In this document: piece after piece, positions 1 to 6,803 of the stretch
Numbering within the stretch: the stretch's first letter is position 1
How the letters are laid out: every line of letters begins with the position of its first letter
NCBI GenBank assembly: GCA_002449595.1
Contig: DJXE01000036.1
Coordinates: 1 to 21,151 of the forward strand
Direction: 5' to 3'
Length of the DNA: 21,151 nucleotides
Source of the DNA: Lachnospiraceae bacterium UBA7012
GTDB taxonomy: Bacteria; Bacillota; Clostridia; Lachnospirales; Lachnospiraceae
Notes under the pieces: generated by a model
Told to the model about the DNA's origin: nothing
Seen by the model: only the letters and a program-made list of their open reading frames with translations
Database searches by the model: none
Translations under genes and position numbers: made by a program

Positions 1-325
1 GCTCCACCTGGTCCACGACCGGGTCGATGCCGTTCTCTTTCGCAAGATCTTCGATCTTCGTGACGTCCGTCGCGTACAGGATCTTCTGCGTCCCGTCGGA
101 GAGCGTGACCCTGGCCATGCCGGTGGGCGTCTCCCTGTTGGGGGCGATCTCGACGCTCTCTACGTCCCCGCTCTCCAGCGCGGCTTCCAGCCGGCCCGCC
201 GTGTACGGCTCCTGCGACATGATGGAATTCCCGCGGAGGTACTGCATGACGAACATGATGACGATGAAGATCCCCAGCCAGATATACATCCGGCCGAACA
301 TATTTCTCTGATTGTCGCTGTTCAC
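1..325 (-). CDS. ftsH: ATP-dependent zinc metalloprotease FtsH, N-terminal part
   Basis: FtsH is a membrane-anchored AAA+ protease that degrades damaged membrane proteins and short-lived regulators. Only about the first 108 residues are in the window; the AAA+ and zinc-protease domains lie beyond the left edge. What is visible is a short polar N-terminus, one membrane segment at about residues 12-30 (MYIWLGIFIVIMFVMQYL), and the start of the small extracytoplasmic domain typical of FtsH. I chose the GTG at 323-325 because it overlaps the hpt stop codon (GTGA) and has a GAGG about ten bases upstream. An in-frame ATG at 299-301 is the alternative. The position after tilS and hpt is the conserved Firmicutes order and supports the identification, which otherwise rests on the N-terminus alone. 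Confidence 0.88.
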   Translation of the reverse strand, partial: MNSDNQRNMFGRMYIWLGIFIVIMFVMQYLRGNSIMSQEPYTAGRLEAALESGDVESVEIAPNRETPTGMARVTLSDGTQKILYATDVTKIEDLAKENGIDPVVDQVE

Positions 326-846
326 TCGAAAATAACCTCGCCGATGTAAGGAAGATTGCGATATGCCTGTGCGTAGTCCATGCCCCAGCCGACCACGAAC
401 TTATCCGGAATGACGAAGCCGGAGTAGTCAACCTCGAAGTCCGTGACGCGGCGGTCCGGCTTGTCGAGCAGCGTGCAGAACTTCAGGTCCGCGACGCCCC
501 TGCGCATCAGGAAGTCCTTCAGGTAGCTCAGGGTCCTTCCCGTGTCCACGATGTCCTCGACGACGATCACATGCTGGCCTTCGATCGGGTCGTCGAGGTC
601 CTTGCCGATCTTCACGACGCCGCTGGATTCCGTCCCCGCGCCGTAGCTGGACACGGACATGAAATCGATCGACACCGGGACGGTGACTCTCTTCGCGAGT
701 TCGCACATGAAGAAGCTCGCGCCGCGGAGGATGCCGATCATTCTGACCTCCTTGCCCGCGTAGTCCTTCGAGATCTGGGCCGCCATCTCGCGCACTCTCG
801 CCTCGATCTTATCCTCGCTGATCATCTCAATGATTTTTACTGCCAT
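322..846 (-). CDS. hpt: Hypoxanthine phosphoribosyltransferase
   Basis: This cytosolic purine-salvage enzyme converts hypoxanthine (often also guanine) and PRPP to IMP or GMP. The 174-residue length is normal for the bacterial family. The PRPP-binding signature is clear at about residues 96-105 (VEDIVDTGRT), preceded by the flexible-loop region with SVSSYG at 65-69. The C-terminal part carries the base-binding segment DKFVVGWGMDYAQAYRNLP. The ATG start has an AGGGAGAG ribosome site seven to eight bases upstream. The gene follows tilS by 33 bases and its stop overlaps the ftsH start. This is the conserved tilS-hpt-ftsH order of Firmicutes. Confidence 0.96.
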   Translation of the reverse strand: MAVKIIEMISEDKIEARVREMAAQISKDYAGKEVRMIGILRGASFFMCELAKRVTVPVSIDFMSVSSYGAGTESSGVVKIGKDLDDPIEGQHVIVVEDIVDTGRTLSYLKDFLMRRGVADLKFCTLLDKPDRRVTDFEVDYSGFVIPDKFVVGWGMDYAQAYRNLPYIGEVIFE

Positions 847-861
847 ACGACTCTCTCCCTG

Positions 862-906
862 ATTCTGTATATGACTCTTTCAGCATTCTGTATGTGACTC
901 CTTCAG
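862..906 (-). repeat. 23-base tandem duplication across the tilS stop codon
   Basis: Positions 862-883 and 885-906 are near-identical 22-base copies with two mismatches, separated by one base, so the period is 23. On the coding strand the upstream copy encodes the last residues of TilS (LKESHTE). The TGA stop is formed where the downstream copy begins. The downstream copy fills most of the tilS-hpt gap. Since 23 is not a multiple of three, the second copy is read out of frame. Confidence 0.85.
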
Positions 907-2565
907 CGTGATGCAAAGGATCCTTTTCGTCTTTCCCGACACCTTGTAAGCCGCGTGGATCCGGTATCCGGGGATCCAGAGGACGTCGCCTCCGACGCAC
1001 GGAAACACGATCCTGTCCCTGAGCGGCTCCGGAATGCCGGCGTCGATCAGGCACCTGGACAGCTTCTTCTGCGTCCCGTCCGCGCTGAGCCCGATCCGGT
1101 CCCCTGCGCGGCGCGTCCTGAGTGCGGGAAACTCCTGTATTTTATCATAATCGAGCCATTTCGTATATGTGTCCGAAGGCGCGTCGTCCCCCGTTCCGGC
1201 GTACGGAAAGACCTCCATCTGGTAGTCCGCCGCATCGAGCGGAAGCGTGACGCCGATCCTCGCCCGCGCGACCGCGAGCAGCGCCTCGGTGTGCAGGTCG
1301 GCTGCGGCAGGCTGCGAAGCCCCGTTCAGTGCGCTCGTACGGGCAGCCGCCTGCTTCCTTGAAAACATGAGCAGCCCGCCGCTGACGAGGGCGTGCACGC
1401 CGCCGGGGAAGTCGCCCTCCGCCGTGCCGTTCTTCGCGCACAGGTCCCGGAGCGCCTCCACGTGCTCGCGGGTGAGGTCCCTGCGCCGCCCCGCCGCGCG
1501 GGCGAGGGCTTCCATGAGGACGCGGTCCGCGATGAGCGGGTGCTCCTGCAGCAGCGTTTTTACATCTATTACCAGTGAGTCGGCACCGCTCTCTCCGGCG
1601 GTGCATCTCGCAAGCGCGGCGTCCGTCTCGGAACGCAGGTATTCCACGGCCTGTGCGGACTCCTCCGCCAGCGCGCAGATATGCCTGACTGCCGCCTCGT
1701 TGATCTGCGCGAGTTCCGGCAGGATCCCGCTGCGAATGCGGTTCCGCGCGTATGACACGTCGCTGTTGGACTCGTCCTCCCGCCAGCCGGTGCCGGCCTC
1801 CGTCACGATCTCCTCGATCTCGTCGCGCGTGAACTGCAGCAACGGCCGGATCACAAGGATCGCCGGATCGCCGGGAAGCGGGGCGGCCGGGCGCATGCCC
1901 GCCACTCCCGTGAGTCCGCTGCCCCGCGCCATGCGGAACAGCACCGTCTCGGCCTGGTCCTCCATATGGTGAGCGACGGCGATACAAAACCTGCCCACTT
2001 GCGCGCCTGAACCCTGCTCCGCGCCTTCGTCCGTCTGTGCTCCTTCGCCCGCCTGCACGCCTGCATCCGCCTGCGCCGCGACACTCACCTGCGCATCTGA
2101 ATCCGATTGCGCGCCAGCCTCTTCCCGCTCCCACGCGCGGCAGGCCTCCCGCAGCGCCCGGTAACGCTCCTCGCGAGCTGTCTCCTCGATGCCCGTTCCA
2201 CGCTCTTTCGCGATTGCCGGTACATCCACATGGATCACGTCGCAGCGAACCCCGAGGCGCTCGCACAGCTGCAAGACGAAGCGCGCGTCCTCGTCCGCGC
2301 TCTCCCCGCGGATCCCGTGATGCACGTGAACCGCGCGCAGGGAAAAGCCGACCTCACTCCGGATCCTGTCCAGCAGAAGGAGCATGCAGACGGAGTCCGC
2401 GCCGCCCGACACCGCGGCGACGATATGGTCTCCGGGGCCGGCCAGCCCTATCTTATCTTCATCGCGATGCACGCAGGCATGGTCTGCGCGCACTTCTTTC
2501 CTGCTCAAAAAGAAAGAGGACAGCTTCTCAGCGGCTGTCCTCATTTTCAAAGACGATCTCTCCAT
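880..2565 (-). CDS. tilS: tRNA(Ile)-lysidine synthase TilS
   Basis: TilS attaches lysine to C34 of the tRNA-Ile that reads AUA, using ATP, and so changes its specificity from Met to Ile. The PP-loop motif SGGADS is at residues 53-58. The family segments HVHHGIRG (80-87), EETAREERYRAL and AVAHHMEDQAETVLFR follow. The C-terminal substrate-binding domain follows, with GDRIGL and KLSRCLIDAGIP. At 561 residues it is longer than most family members. Much of the excess is a low-complexity insert at about residues 147-191, described separately. The start is uncertain: the ATG at 2563-2565 overlaps divIC by 38 bases, and the in-frame ATG at 2542-2544 overlaps by 17 and has GGAGAG upstream. The last codons lie in a tandem duplication. 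Confidence 0.95.
   Translation of the reverse strand: MERSSLKMRTAAEKLSSFFLSRKEVRADHACVHRDEDKIGLAGPGDHIVAAVSGGADSVCMLLLLDRIRSEVGFSLRAVHVHHGIRGESADEDARFVLQLCERLGVRCDVIHVDVPAIAKERGTGIEETAREERYRALREACRAWEREEAGAQSDSDAQVSVAAQADAGVQAGEGAQTDEGAEQGSGAQVGRFCIAVAHHMEDQAETVLFRMARGSGLTGVAGMRPAAPLPGDPAILVIRPLLQFTRDEIEEIVTEAGTGWREDESNSDVSYARNRIRSGILPELAQINEAAVRHICALAEESAQAVEYLRSETDAALARCTAGESGADSLVIDVKTLLQEHPLIADRVLMEALARAAGRRRDLTREHVEALRDLCAKNGTAEGDFPGGVHALVSGGLLMFSRKQAAARTSALNGASQPAAADLHTEALLAVARARIGVTLPLDAADYQMEVFPYAGTGDDAPSDTYTKWLDYDKIQEFPALRTRRAGDRIGLSADGTQKKLSRCLIDAGIPEPLRDRIVFPCVGGDVLWIPGYRIHAAYKVSGKTKRILCITLKESHTEC
2005..2112 (-). repeat. Degenerate 18-base tandem repeat within tilS encoding six hexapeptides
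   Basis: Six consecutive 18-base units on the coding strand encode the hexapeptides AQSDSD, AQVSVA, AQADAG, VQAGEG, AQTDEG and AEQGSG (TilS residues 152-187). A partial seventh unit begins AQVG. Most units begin GCG/GTG/GCA CAG and end in a glycine or other small-residue codon. The stretch lies between two conserved blocks of the ATP-pyrophosphatase domain (…RALREACRAWE and RFCIAVAHH…), where it would form a flexible surface loop. The units are diverged, so the expansion is not recent or is under weak constraint. Confidence 0.8.
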
Positions 2566-2839
2566 CTTTCACCATTCCGAGCTTCTCGCGCGCCATCTTT
2601 TCCTTGAACTGGTCTGTCTGGACGTACTTCTCATACTCTTCCAGCTGCTCCGCGCGCTCCTGTTCCGCCTCGATCTGGGCCTCCAGTTCCGCTTTGCGCT
2701 TCTCCTTCGACTCCAGATCTCCCGTCAGCCTGAGGCTCCCGATCGACACGACGATCAGGAGGATCGCCACGACGAGGATCGCGAGGAACATGCTGAATCG
2801 GTTCTGTCTCTTTTTCCTGAATGCGGTTCTTTTGTTCAC
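2528..2839 (-). CDS. divIC: Septum formation initiator, DivIC/FtsB family
   Basis: DivIC/FtsB proteins are small bitopic membrane proteins that join FtsL and DivIB/FtsQ at the division septum and help activate septal wall synthesis. The protein is 103 residues with a basic cytoplasmic N-terminus (about 1-15), one membrane segment (about 16-37, MFLAILVVAILLIVVSIGSL), a charged coiled coil (about 43-70), and the family C-terminal pattern YVQTDQFKEKMAREKLGMVKDGEIVF. I start it at the GTG at 2837-2839, preceded by GGAG at seven bases. The open frame runs further upstream, but there it overlaps rqcP and shows no family similarity. Its place between rqcP and tilS is conserved in Firmicutes. Confidence 0.9.
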   Translation of the reverse strand: MNKRTAFRKKRQNRFSMFLAILVVAILLIVVSIGSLRLTGDLESKEKRKAELEAQIEAEQERAEQLEEYEKYVQTDQFKEKMAREKLGMVKDGEIVFENEDSR

Positions 2840-2865
2840 TGGCTCGCTCCGTAAGAATTCTCCGG

Positions 2866-3105
2866 TCAAAGGTATCTGAACAGCTCCGCCGCCTGCTCCT
2901 TGCGGACCGTCTCCTCGACGGCCAGCACTTCCGCCTTGACGGAGCGGTTGCCGAACGTGATCTCGATCACGTCTCCCTGCTTCACATCGTACGACGCGCG
3001 CGCGACCTTGCCGTTCACCGTGACGCGTCCGCTGTCGCACGCCTCATTGGCCACCGTTCTTCGCTTGATCAGTCTCGATACTTTCAGATACTTGTCCAGT
3101 CTCAT
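2866..3105 (-). CDS. rqcP: RNA-binding S4 domain protein RqcP (YabO/Hsp15-like)
   Basis: The protein is 79 residues, almost entirely one S4 RNA-binding domain: MRLDKYLKVSRLIKRRTVA at the start, then ACDSGRVTVNGK and KQGDVIEITFG. The B. subtilis homologue RqcP binds stalled 50S subunits and works with RqcH in adding C-terminal alanine tails during ribosome quality control. That function is known for the family and is inferred here from the match and from the position next to divIC. The ATG has only a weak ribosome site (GGA about ten bases upstream, AAGGA further away). It lies 82 bases after hup, with a hairpin between them, and 26 bases before divIC. Confidence 0.9.
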   Translation of the reverse strand: MRLDKYLKVSRLIKRRTVANEACDSGRVTVNGKVARASYDVKQGDVIEITFGNRSVKAEVLAVEETVRKEQAAELFRYL

Positions 3106-3133
3106 CAGCCGGTCATCCGTTCCTTACAACAAC

Positions 3134-3153
3134 GGGGAGCATTGCTGCTCCCC
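3134..3153 (-). terminator. Hairpin between hup and rqcP, possible weak terminator or mRNA end
   Basis: On the transcribed strand this is a perfect 8-base-pair stem (GGGGAGCA with TGCTCCCC) closed by a GCAA tetraloop of the GNRA type. It is followed by GTTGTTGT rather than a clean U-run, so complete termination is unlikely. It lies about 35 bases after the hup stop. Partial termination, or a block to 3' decay, would let hup be expressed far above rqcP and the division genes behind it. Confidence 0.55.
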
Positions 3154-3187
3154 ATCTGTCCGTTCATGTATGAATCCGAAGTGAATA

Positions 3188-3460
3188 TCAGTTCACAGCG
3201 TCCTTCAGAGCCTTGCCGGCCTTGAACTTCGGAGCCTTGGAAGCCTTGATCTTCATAACAGCGCCGGTCTGAGGGTTTCTGCCTTCTCTTGCTGCTCTCT
3301 CAGAAACTTCGAAAGTACCGAAGCCAACGAGCTGGACCTTTCCGCCCTTCTTCAGTTCTGCGGTAACTGCATCCGTGAAAGCCTTCAGAGCCTTCTCGGC
3401 ATCCTTCTTGGAGATTCCAGCCTCTTCAGCGACAGCTGCTACGATCTCAGTCTTATTCAT
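3188..3460 (-). CDS. hup: DNA-binding protein HU
   Basis: HU is the abundant small nucleoid protein that binds and bends DNA as a dimer. The 90 residues match the full family length. [20 protein letters not shown] opens the helical dimerisation part, and [19 protein letters not shown] leads into the DNA-binding arm, with GRNPQTG and the conserved proline at about 63. It ends [13 protein letters not shown]. The ATG has an AGGAGG nine bases upstream and there is a consensus-like promoter. Codon use (GCT, GTT, AGA, CCT) is less GC-biased than in neighbouring genes, as expected for a highly expressed gene. It is the first gene of the hup-rqcP-divIC-tilS-hpt-ftsH run. Confidence 0.98.
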   Translation of the reverse strand: MNKTEIVAAVAEEAGISKKDAEKALKAFTDAVTAELKKGGKVQLVGFGTFEVSERAAREGRNPQTGAVMKIKASKAPKFKAGKALKDAVN

Positions 3461-3490
3461 TTCTTAAATCCTCCTGTGCTTGTTAAGTCC

Positions 3491-3506
3491 GAGGCATTCC
3501 TGCCTC
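3491..3506 (-). other. Small inverted repeat in the hup 5' leader
   Basis: GAGGCA and TGCCTC form a six-base-pair stem with a four-base loop, between the hup promoter and the hup ribosome site. It could stabilise the leader RNA. The stem is short, so no regulatory role is claimed. Confidence 0.4.
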
Positions 3507-3521
3507 TGAATATCTATACTA

Positions 3522-3550
3522 TTTATAGACACTATCCCTGTTTTTGTCAA
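3522..3550 (-). promoter_or_regulatory. Sigma-A-type promoter for hup
   Basis: On the minus strand a perfect -35 hexamer TTGACA (3545-3550) is followed, after a 17-base spacer, by TATAAA (3522-3527). Transcription would start near 3515, leaving a leader of about 55 bases before hup. The cca stop lies only 25 bases upstream of the -35, and I see no terminator after cca. Some cca transcripts may therefore read into hup. Confidence 0.85.
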
Positions 3551-3575
3551 GGAAAATGCCGCAGAAAACCGTGTT

Positions 3576-4922
3576 TCAGGGCTTTTTCGGGACGTGCCGC
3601 GCAAGCAGCAGCTCCTTCCGGTTGTGTTCCGGCGTCTCCAGCACGTCCTGCAGCATGCGGCCGAGGATCTCCCCGATCTTCCTCCCGGCAGGCACCCCCG
3701 CCGCAACCAGGTCGTCGCCCTTGACCGCGAGATCTTTCAGGCTGAGGCAGTCGCCCCGCGCCAGGATCTCTTCGTACATGGCGCGCCAGCGCGCGAGCGT
3801 GGCTTCCTTCTCTTCCCTGCGGTGATCGCTCTGGGCTGCCGCGTCCGCCGCCTTGACTTCCAGCAGCAGCGGAAAGCGGTCCGGGCCGATCTGCGCGATG
3901 CTCTTTCTGAGCTCCGCCTCCGTCTCTCCGAGGTCCGCCCCGTGGGCTGCGACCAGAGCCACAACTTCCCGGCGCGTCGCGTTGTCCGACTTCAGCCTTC
4001 GCAGGATCTGGTCCGCGAGCTTTGCGCTGACTTCCGCGTGTCCGTGGAAGTGGTCGATCCCTTCCTCGTCGGTCGTATGGCACTGCGGCTTCCCGATGTC
4101 GTGGAACAGCATCGCGAACCGGAGCACCGGGTCCGGCCGCACTGCCGTCAGGCTGTGCAGGATATGCTCCCCAACGTTATAGCAGTGGTGCGGGTTGTTC
4201 TGCGGCGTCTCCATGCAGCGGTCGAATTCCGGCAGGAACACCGCCGTGATCCCGAGCTCCGACATGCGCCGCAGCTCATCCGGGTGCGGTGAAACGAGCA
4301 GCTTCGTCAGTTCCACCATGATCCGCTCGCAGCTGATCTTCGCGAGATTCGGCGCGAGCGCCGCGGCGGCCGCCGCCGTATTGTCTTCCACTTCATACCC
4401 GAGCTGCGCCGCGAACCGGACCGCCCGCATGATGCGGAGCGCGTCCTCCCCGAAGCGCTCTTCCGGGACGCCGACCGCGCGGATCAGCTTCCGCTCGAGG
4501 TCTTCCTTCCCGCCGAACAGGTCGATGAGCCCCGTCTCCTCACTGTACGCCATCGCGTTGATCGTGAAGTCGCGGCGCCGCAGGTCCTCCTTCAGGTCCG
4601 GCGTGAACGTCACCTCCCTGGGATGGCGCGCGTCATCGTACTCCCCGTCGATCCGGTACGTCGTGACCTCGAAAGCCTCCCGGTCTTCTCCGATCCCCTC
4701 GAGCACCGTCACCGTGCCGTGCTTGATGCCGGTATCCACGGTGTGCGGGAAAACGCTTTTCACCTCCTCGGGCGCCGCTGACGTCGTGATGTCCCAGTCC
4801 TGCGGCTTCCTGCCGAGAAGGCTGTCCCGGACGCACCCGCCGACGGCGCAGGCCTCAAAGCCCGCGTCCGTGAGCCTCCGGATGATCCTGTTCACTTTTT
4901 CGGGAAGAATGATCCTGTCCAA
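3576..4922 (-). CDS. cca: CCA tRNA nucleotidyltransferase / poly(A) polymerase family with HD domain
   Basis: This class II nucleotidyltransferase adds or repairs the 3' CCA end of tRNA from CTP and ATP. The head domain shows GGCVRD (28-33) and the catalytic pair D-W-D (42-44). RRDFTINAMAY is at 116-126, and the RNA/nucleotide-binding segment EDALRIMRAVRFAAQLG is at 159-175. An HD domain follows with FHDIGKP (H274, D275), then a helical C-terminal part. The 448 residues fit the HD-containing clostridial form. The start is a TTG directly abutting the proS stop (TGATTG), with GGGGGAAAG eight bases upstream inside proS, so translation is probably coupled. A poly(A)-adding or A-only activity cannot be excluded from sequence alone. 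Confidence 0.94.
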   Translation of the reverse strand: MDRIILPEKVNRIIRRLTDAGFEACAVGGCVRDSLLGRKPQDWDITTSAAPEEVKSVFPHTVDTGIKHGTVTVLEGIGEDREAFEVTTYRIDGEYDDARHPREVTFTPDLKEDLRRRDFTINAMAYSEETGLIDLFGGKEDLERKLIRAVGVPEERFGEDALRIMRAVRFAAQLGYEVEDNTAAAAAALAPNLAKISCERIMVELTKLLVSPHPDELRRMSELGITAVFLPEFDRCMETPQNNPHHCYNVGEHILHSLTAVRPDPVLRFAMLFHDIGKPQCHTTDEEGIDHFHGHAEVSAKLADQILRRLKSDNATRREVVALVAAHGADLGETEAELRKSIAQIGPDRFPLLLEVKAADAAAQSDHRREEKEATLARWRAMYEEILARGDCLSLKDLAVKGDDLVAAGVPAGRKIGEILGRMLQDVLETPEHNRKELLLARHVPKKP

Positions 4923-6353
4923 TCAGTACGCTTTCCCCCAGTAGACCATCTTCGTCGCCGGCTTCCCGCAGCAGATGCAGGTCTCGCCGACCTTCTCCTG
5001 CTCGTAAGGGATGCAGCGGCTCGTGACGCCGTACAGTTCCTTGATCTTCTCTTCGCAAGCGCGGTCGCCGCACCACATCGCCCGGACGAATCCGGTCTTC
5101 TCCGCGAAGGTCTTCTCGAATTCCTCCGTGGTGGCCGCAGTGTACGTGTGCTCCTCGAGGTGCGCTTTCGCGCGCTCATACATCTCTGTCTGGATCCTGG
5201 GCAGAAGCTCGCGGACGGTCTGAGTCAGCTCGCTGATCGCGCACTGGATCTTCTCGCCGGTATCTCTGCGGGCGATCATGCAGACGCCGTTCTCGATGTC
5301 TCGCGGGCCGATCTCGACGCGCAGCGGAATGCCGCGCATCTCCTGCTCCGCGAACTTGAATCCCGGGCTCTTGTCCGTCTCGTCGATCTGGACGCGGAAC
5401 TCGCGCAGCATCTCCTTCAGCTCGCGGGCCTTCTCCAGGACGCCTTCCTTGCGCTGCTGGATCGGGATCACCATGACCTGCACCGGAGCGATCTTCGGCG
5501 GGATCACGAGTCCGGAGTTGTCGCCGTGGACCATGATCATCGCGCCGATGACGCGCGTCGTCATGCCCCAGGAAGTCTGCCAGACGTATTTCAGCTTGTT
5601 GTCCTTGTCCGTAAAGGTGATGTCGTACGCCTCGGCGAACTTCTGGCCGAAGAAGTGGCTCGTGCCGCTCTGCAGCGCGCGCCCGTCGTGCATCAGCGCC
5701 TCGATGGTGTAGGTCGCCTCCGCGCCGGCGAACTTCTCCTTGTCCGTCTTGCGTCCCTTGATGGTCGGGATCGCCATGTCCTCCGCGAGGAAGTCGGCGT
5801 AGACGTCGAGCATCATCTGCGTGCGGTCCTCGGCCTCTTCCTTCGTCGCGTGGATCGTGTGTCCTTCCTGCCACAGGAATTCCCTGGAGCGCAGGAACGG
5901 ACGGGTCTCCTTCTCCCAGCGGACGACGCTGCACCACTGGTTGTACAGCTTCGGCAGGTCGCGGTAGGAGTGGACGTCATCTTTATAGAAATCGGAGAAA
6001 AGCGTCTCCGACGTGGGCCGCACGCAGAGGCGCTCGGTCAGTTTCTCGCTGCCGCCCTCCGTCACCCATGCGACTTCCGGCGCGAATCCGTTGACGAGTT
6101 CGCCCTCTTTGCGGAGCAGGCTCTCCGGGATCAGCATCGGCATGTACACGTTCTGCACGCCGGTCGCCTTGAAGCGGGCGTCCAGATGCTGCTGGATCGC
6201 CTCCCAGATGGCGTAGCCCGCGGGCTTGATCACCATGAATCCCTTGATATAGGAGTAGGCGATCAGCTCAGCTTTGATGCAGACGTCCGTATACCATTGT
6301 GTGAAATCCTCGTCGCGCGAGGTGATTTCCGCAACCAGTTTTTTGTCAGCCAT
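4923..6353 (-). CDS. proS: Prolyl-tRNA synthetase, short zinc-binding (type 3, archaeal/eukaryote-like) form
   Basis: ProRS charges tRNA-Pro with proline. At 476 residues it lacks the large editing insertion of the common bacterial enzyme. Class II motifs are visible: [12 protein letters not shown] (69-80), RPTSETLF (112-119), motif 2 from [23 protein letters not shown] (144-166), and motif 3 around [16 protein letters not shown]. The C-terminal extension has cysteine pairs at about 428/433 and 459/462, which fit a zinc site. It ends in tyrosine (KAY), as in the Thermus-like ProRS, where the terminal Tyr carboxylate reaches the active site. The ATG has GGAAGGA seven bases upstream. The gene lies 39 bases after the thioesterase gene and its stop abuts the cca start. 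No T-box precedes it. Confidence 0.96.
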   Translation of the reverse strand: MADKKLVAEITSRDEDFTQWYTDVCIKAELIAYSYIKGFMVIKPAGYAIWEAIQQHLDARFKATGVQNVYMPMLIPESLLRKEGELVNGFAPEVAWVTEGGSEKLTERLCVRPTSETLFSDFYKDDVHSYRDLPKLYNQWCSVVRWEKETRPFLRSREFLWQEGHTIHATKEEAEDRTQMMLDVYADFLAEDMAIPTIKGRKTDKEKFAGAEATYTIEALMHDGRALQSGTSHFFGQKFAEAYDITFTDKDNKLKYVWQTSWGMTTRVIGAMIMVHGDNSGLVIPPKIAPVQVMVIPIQQRKEGVLEKARELKEMLREFRVQIDETDKSPGFKFAEQEMRGIPLRVEIGPRDIENGVCMIARRDTGEKIQCAISELTQTVRELLPRIQTEMYERAKAHLEEHTYTAATTEEFEKTFAEKTGFVRAMWCGDRACEEKIKELYGVTSRCIPYEQEKVGETCICCGKPATKMVYWGKAY

Positions 6354-6392
6354 ACGTCATTCCTTCCGTTATAGATCTATTTGTTTCTTTGA

Positions 6393-6800
6393 TTAACCCT
6401 TTTCTCCGATGCAGAACATCGTCACCGTGCCGGTCGCGAGAAGGTTCTCTTCCTCGTCCGTGATGCGCACGTCGACGATGACCGTCGTCCTGCCCCGCTT
6501 CACGACCCGGCCGTCCGCCGTGAGCCGCGCGCCGCCGACCGTGCCCCGCAGGTAGTGGATCGAGCCGTCGAGCGTCACATACTTGCGCATGTCCGTCCTC
6601 GCCGTCATGCCGGCGCAGCAGTCCATCATCGTGAACAGGAGCCCGCCGTGCACGCTGCCGTACGGGTTCAGCAGCTCGTCCACGAGGTCGACGACGACCT
6701 GCGTGTGGTCCTTCTCGATGAGGCCCATCTCCAGATGGGAATAGTTCATGTAGGCGTTTCTCGCCGTGATTTCACCAACAAAGCTCTCCAGATCGTTCAT
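6393..6800 (-). CDS. PaaI-family hotdog-fold thioesterase
   Basis: This is a 135-residue single-domain hotdog-fold protein. The family signature is clear at about 45-63: NPYGSVHGG with the conserved HGG at 51-53, followed by the acidic D60 in the long central helix (LLFTMMDCCAGM). LDGSIHYLRGTVGG and GRVVKRGRTTVIVDVRITD follow, as in PaaI and related acyl-CoA thioesterases. The fold predicts hydrolysis of an acyl- or aryl-CoA, but the substrate cannot be read from sequence. The ATG is three bases after the leuA stop, with GGGGG about 11 bases upstream inside the end of leuA, so it is co-transcribed with leuA. Confidence 0.88.
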   Translation of the reverse strand: MNDLESFVGEITARNAYMNYSHLEMGLIEKDHTQVVVDLVDELLNPYGSVHGGLLFTMMDCCAGMTARTDMRKYVTLDGSIHYLRGTVGGARLTADGRVVKRGRTTVIVDVRITDEEENLLATGTVTMFCIGEKG

Positions 6801-6803
6801 ATC

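Noticed and set aside
2037..2879. A 280-codon plus-strand frame rich in Pro and Arg opposite tilS and divIC
   Set aside because: It is a mirror of the TilS repeat and GC-rich codons. It has no recognisable domain and covers two conserved genes.
2840..3040. An extended divIC frame starting at 3040
   Set aside because: The extra 67 residues overlap rqcP in another frame and look like shadow sequence. The GTG at 2839 has a good ribosome site and gives the family length.
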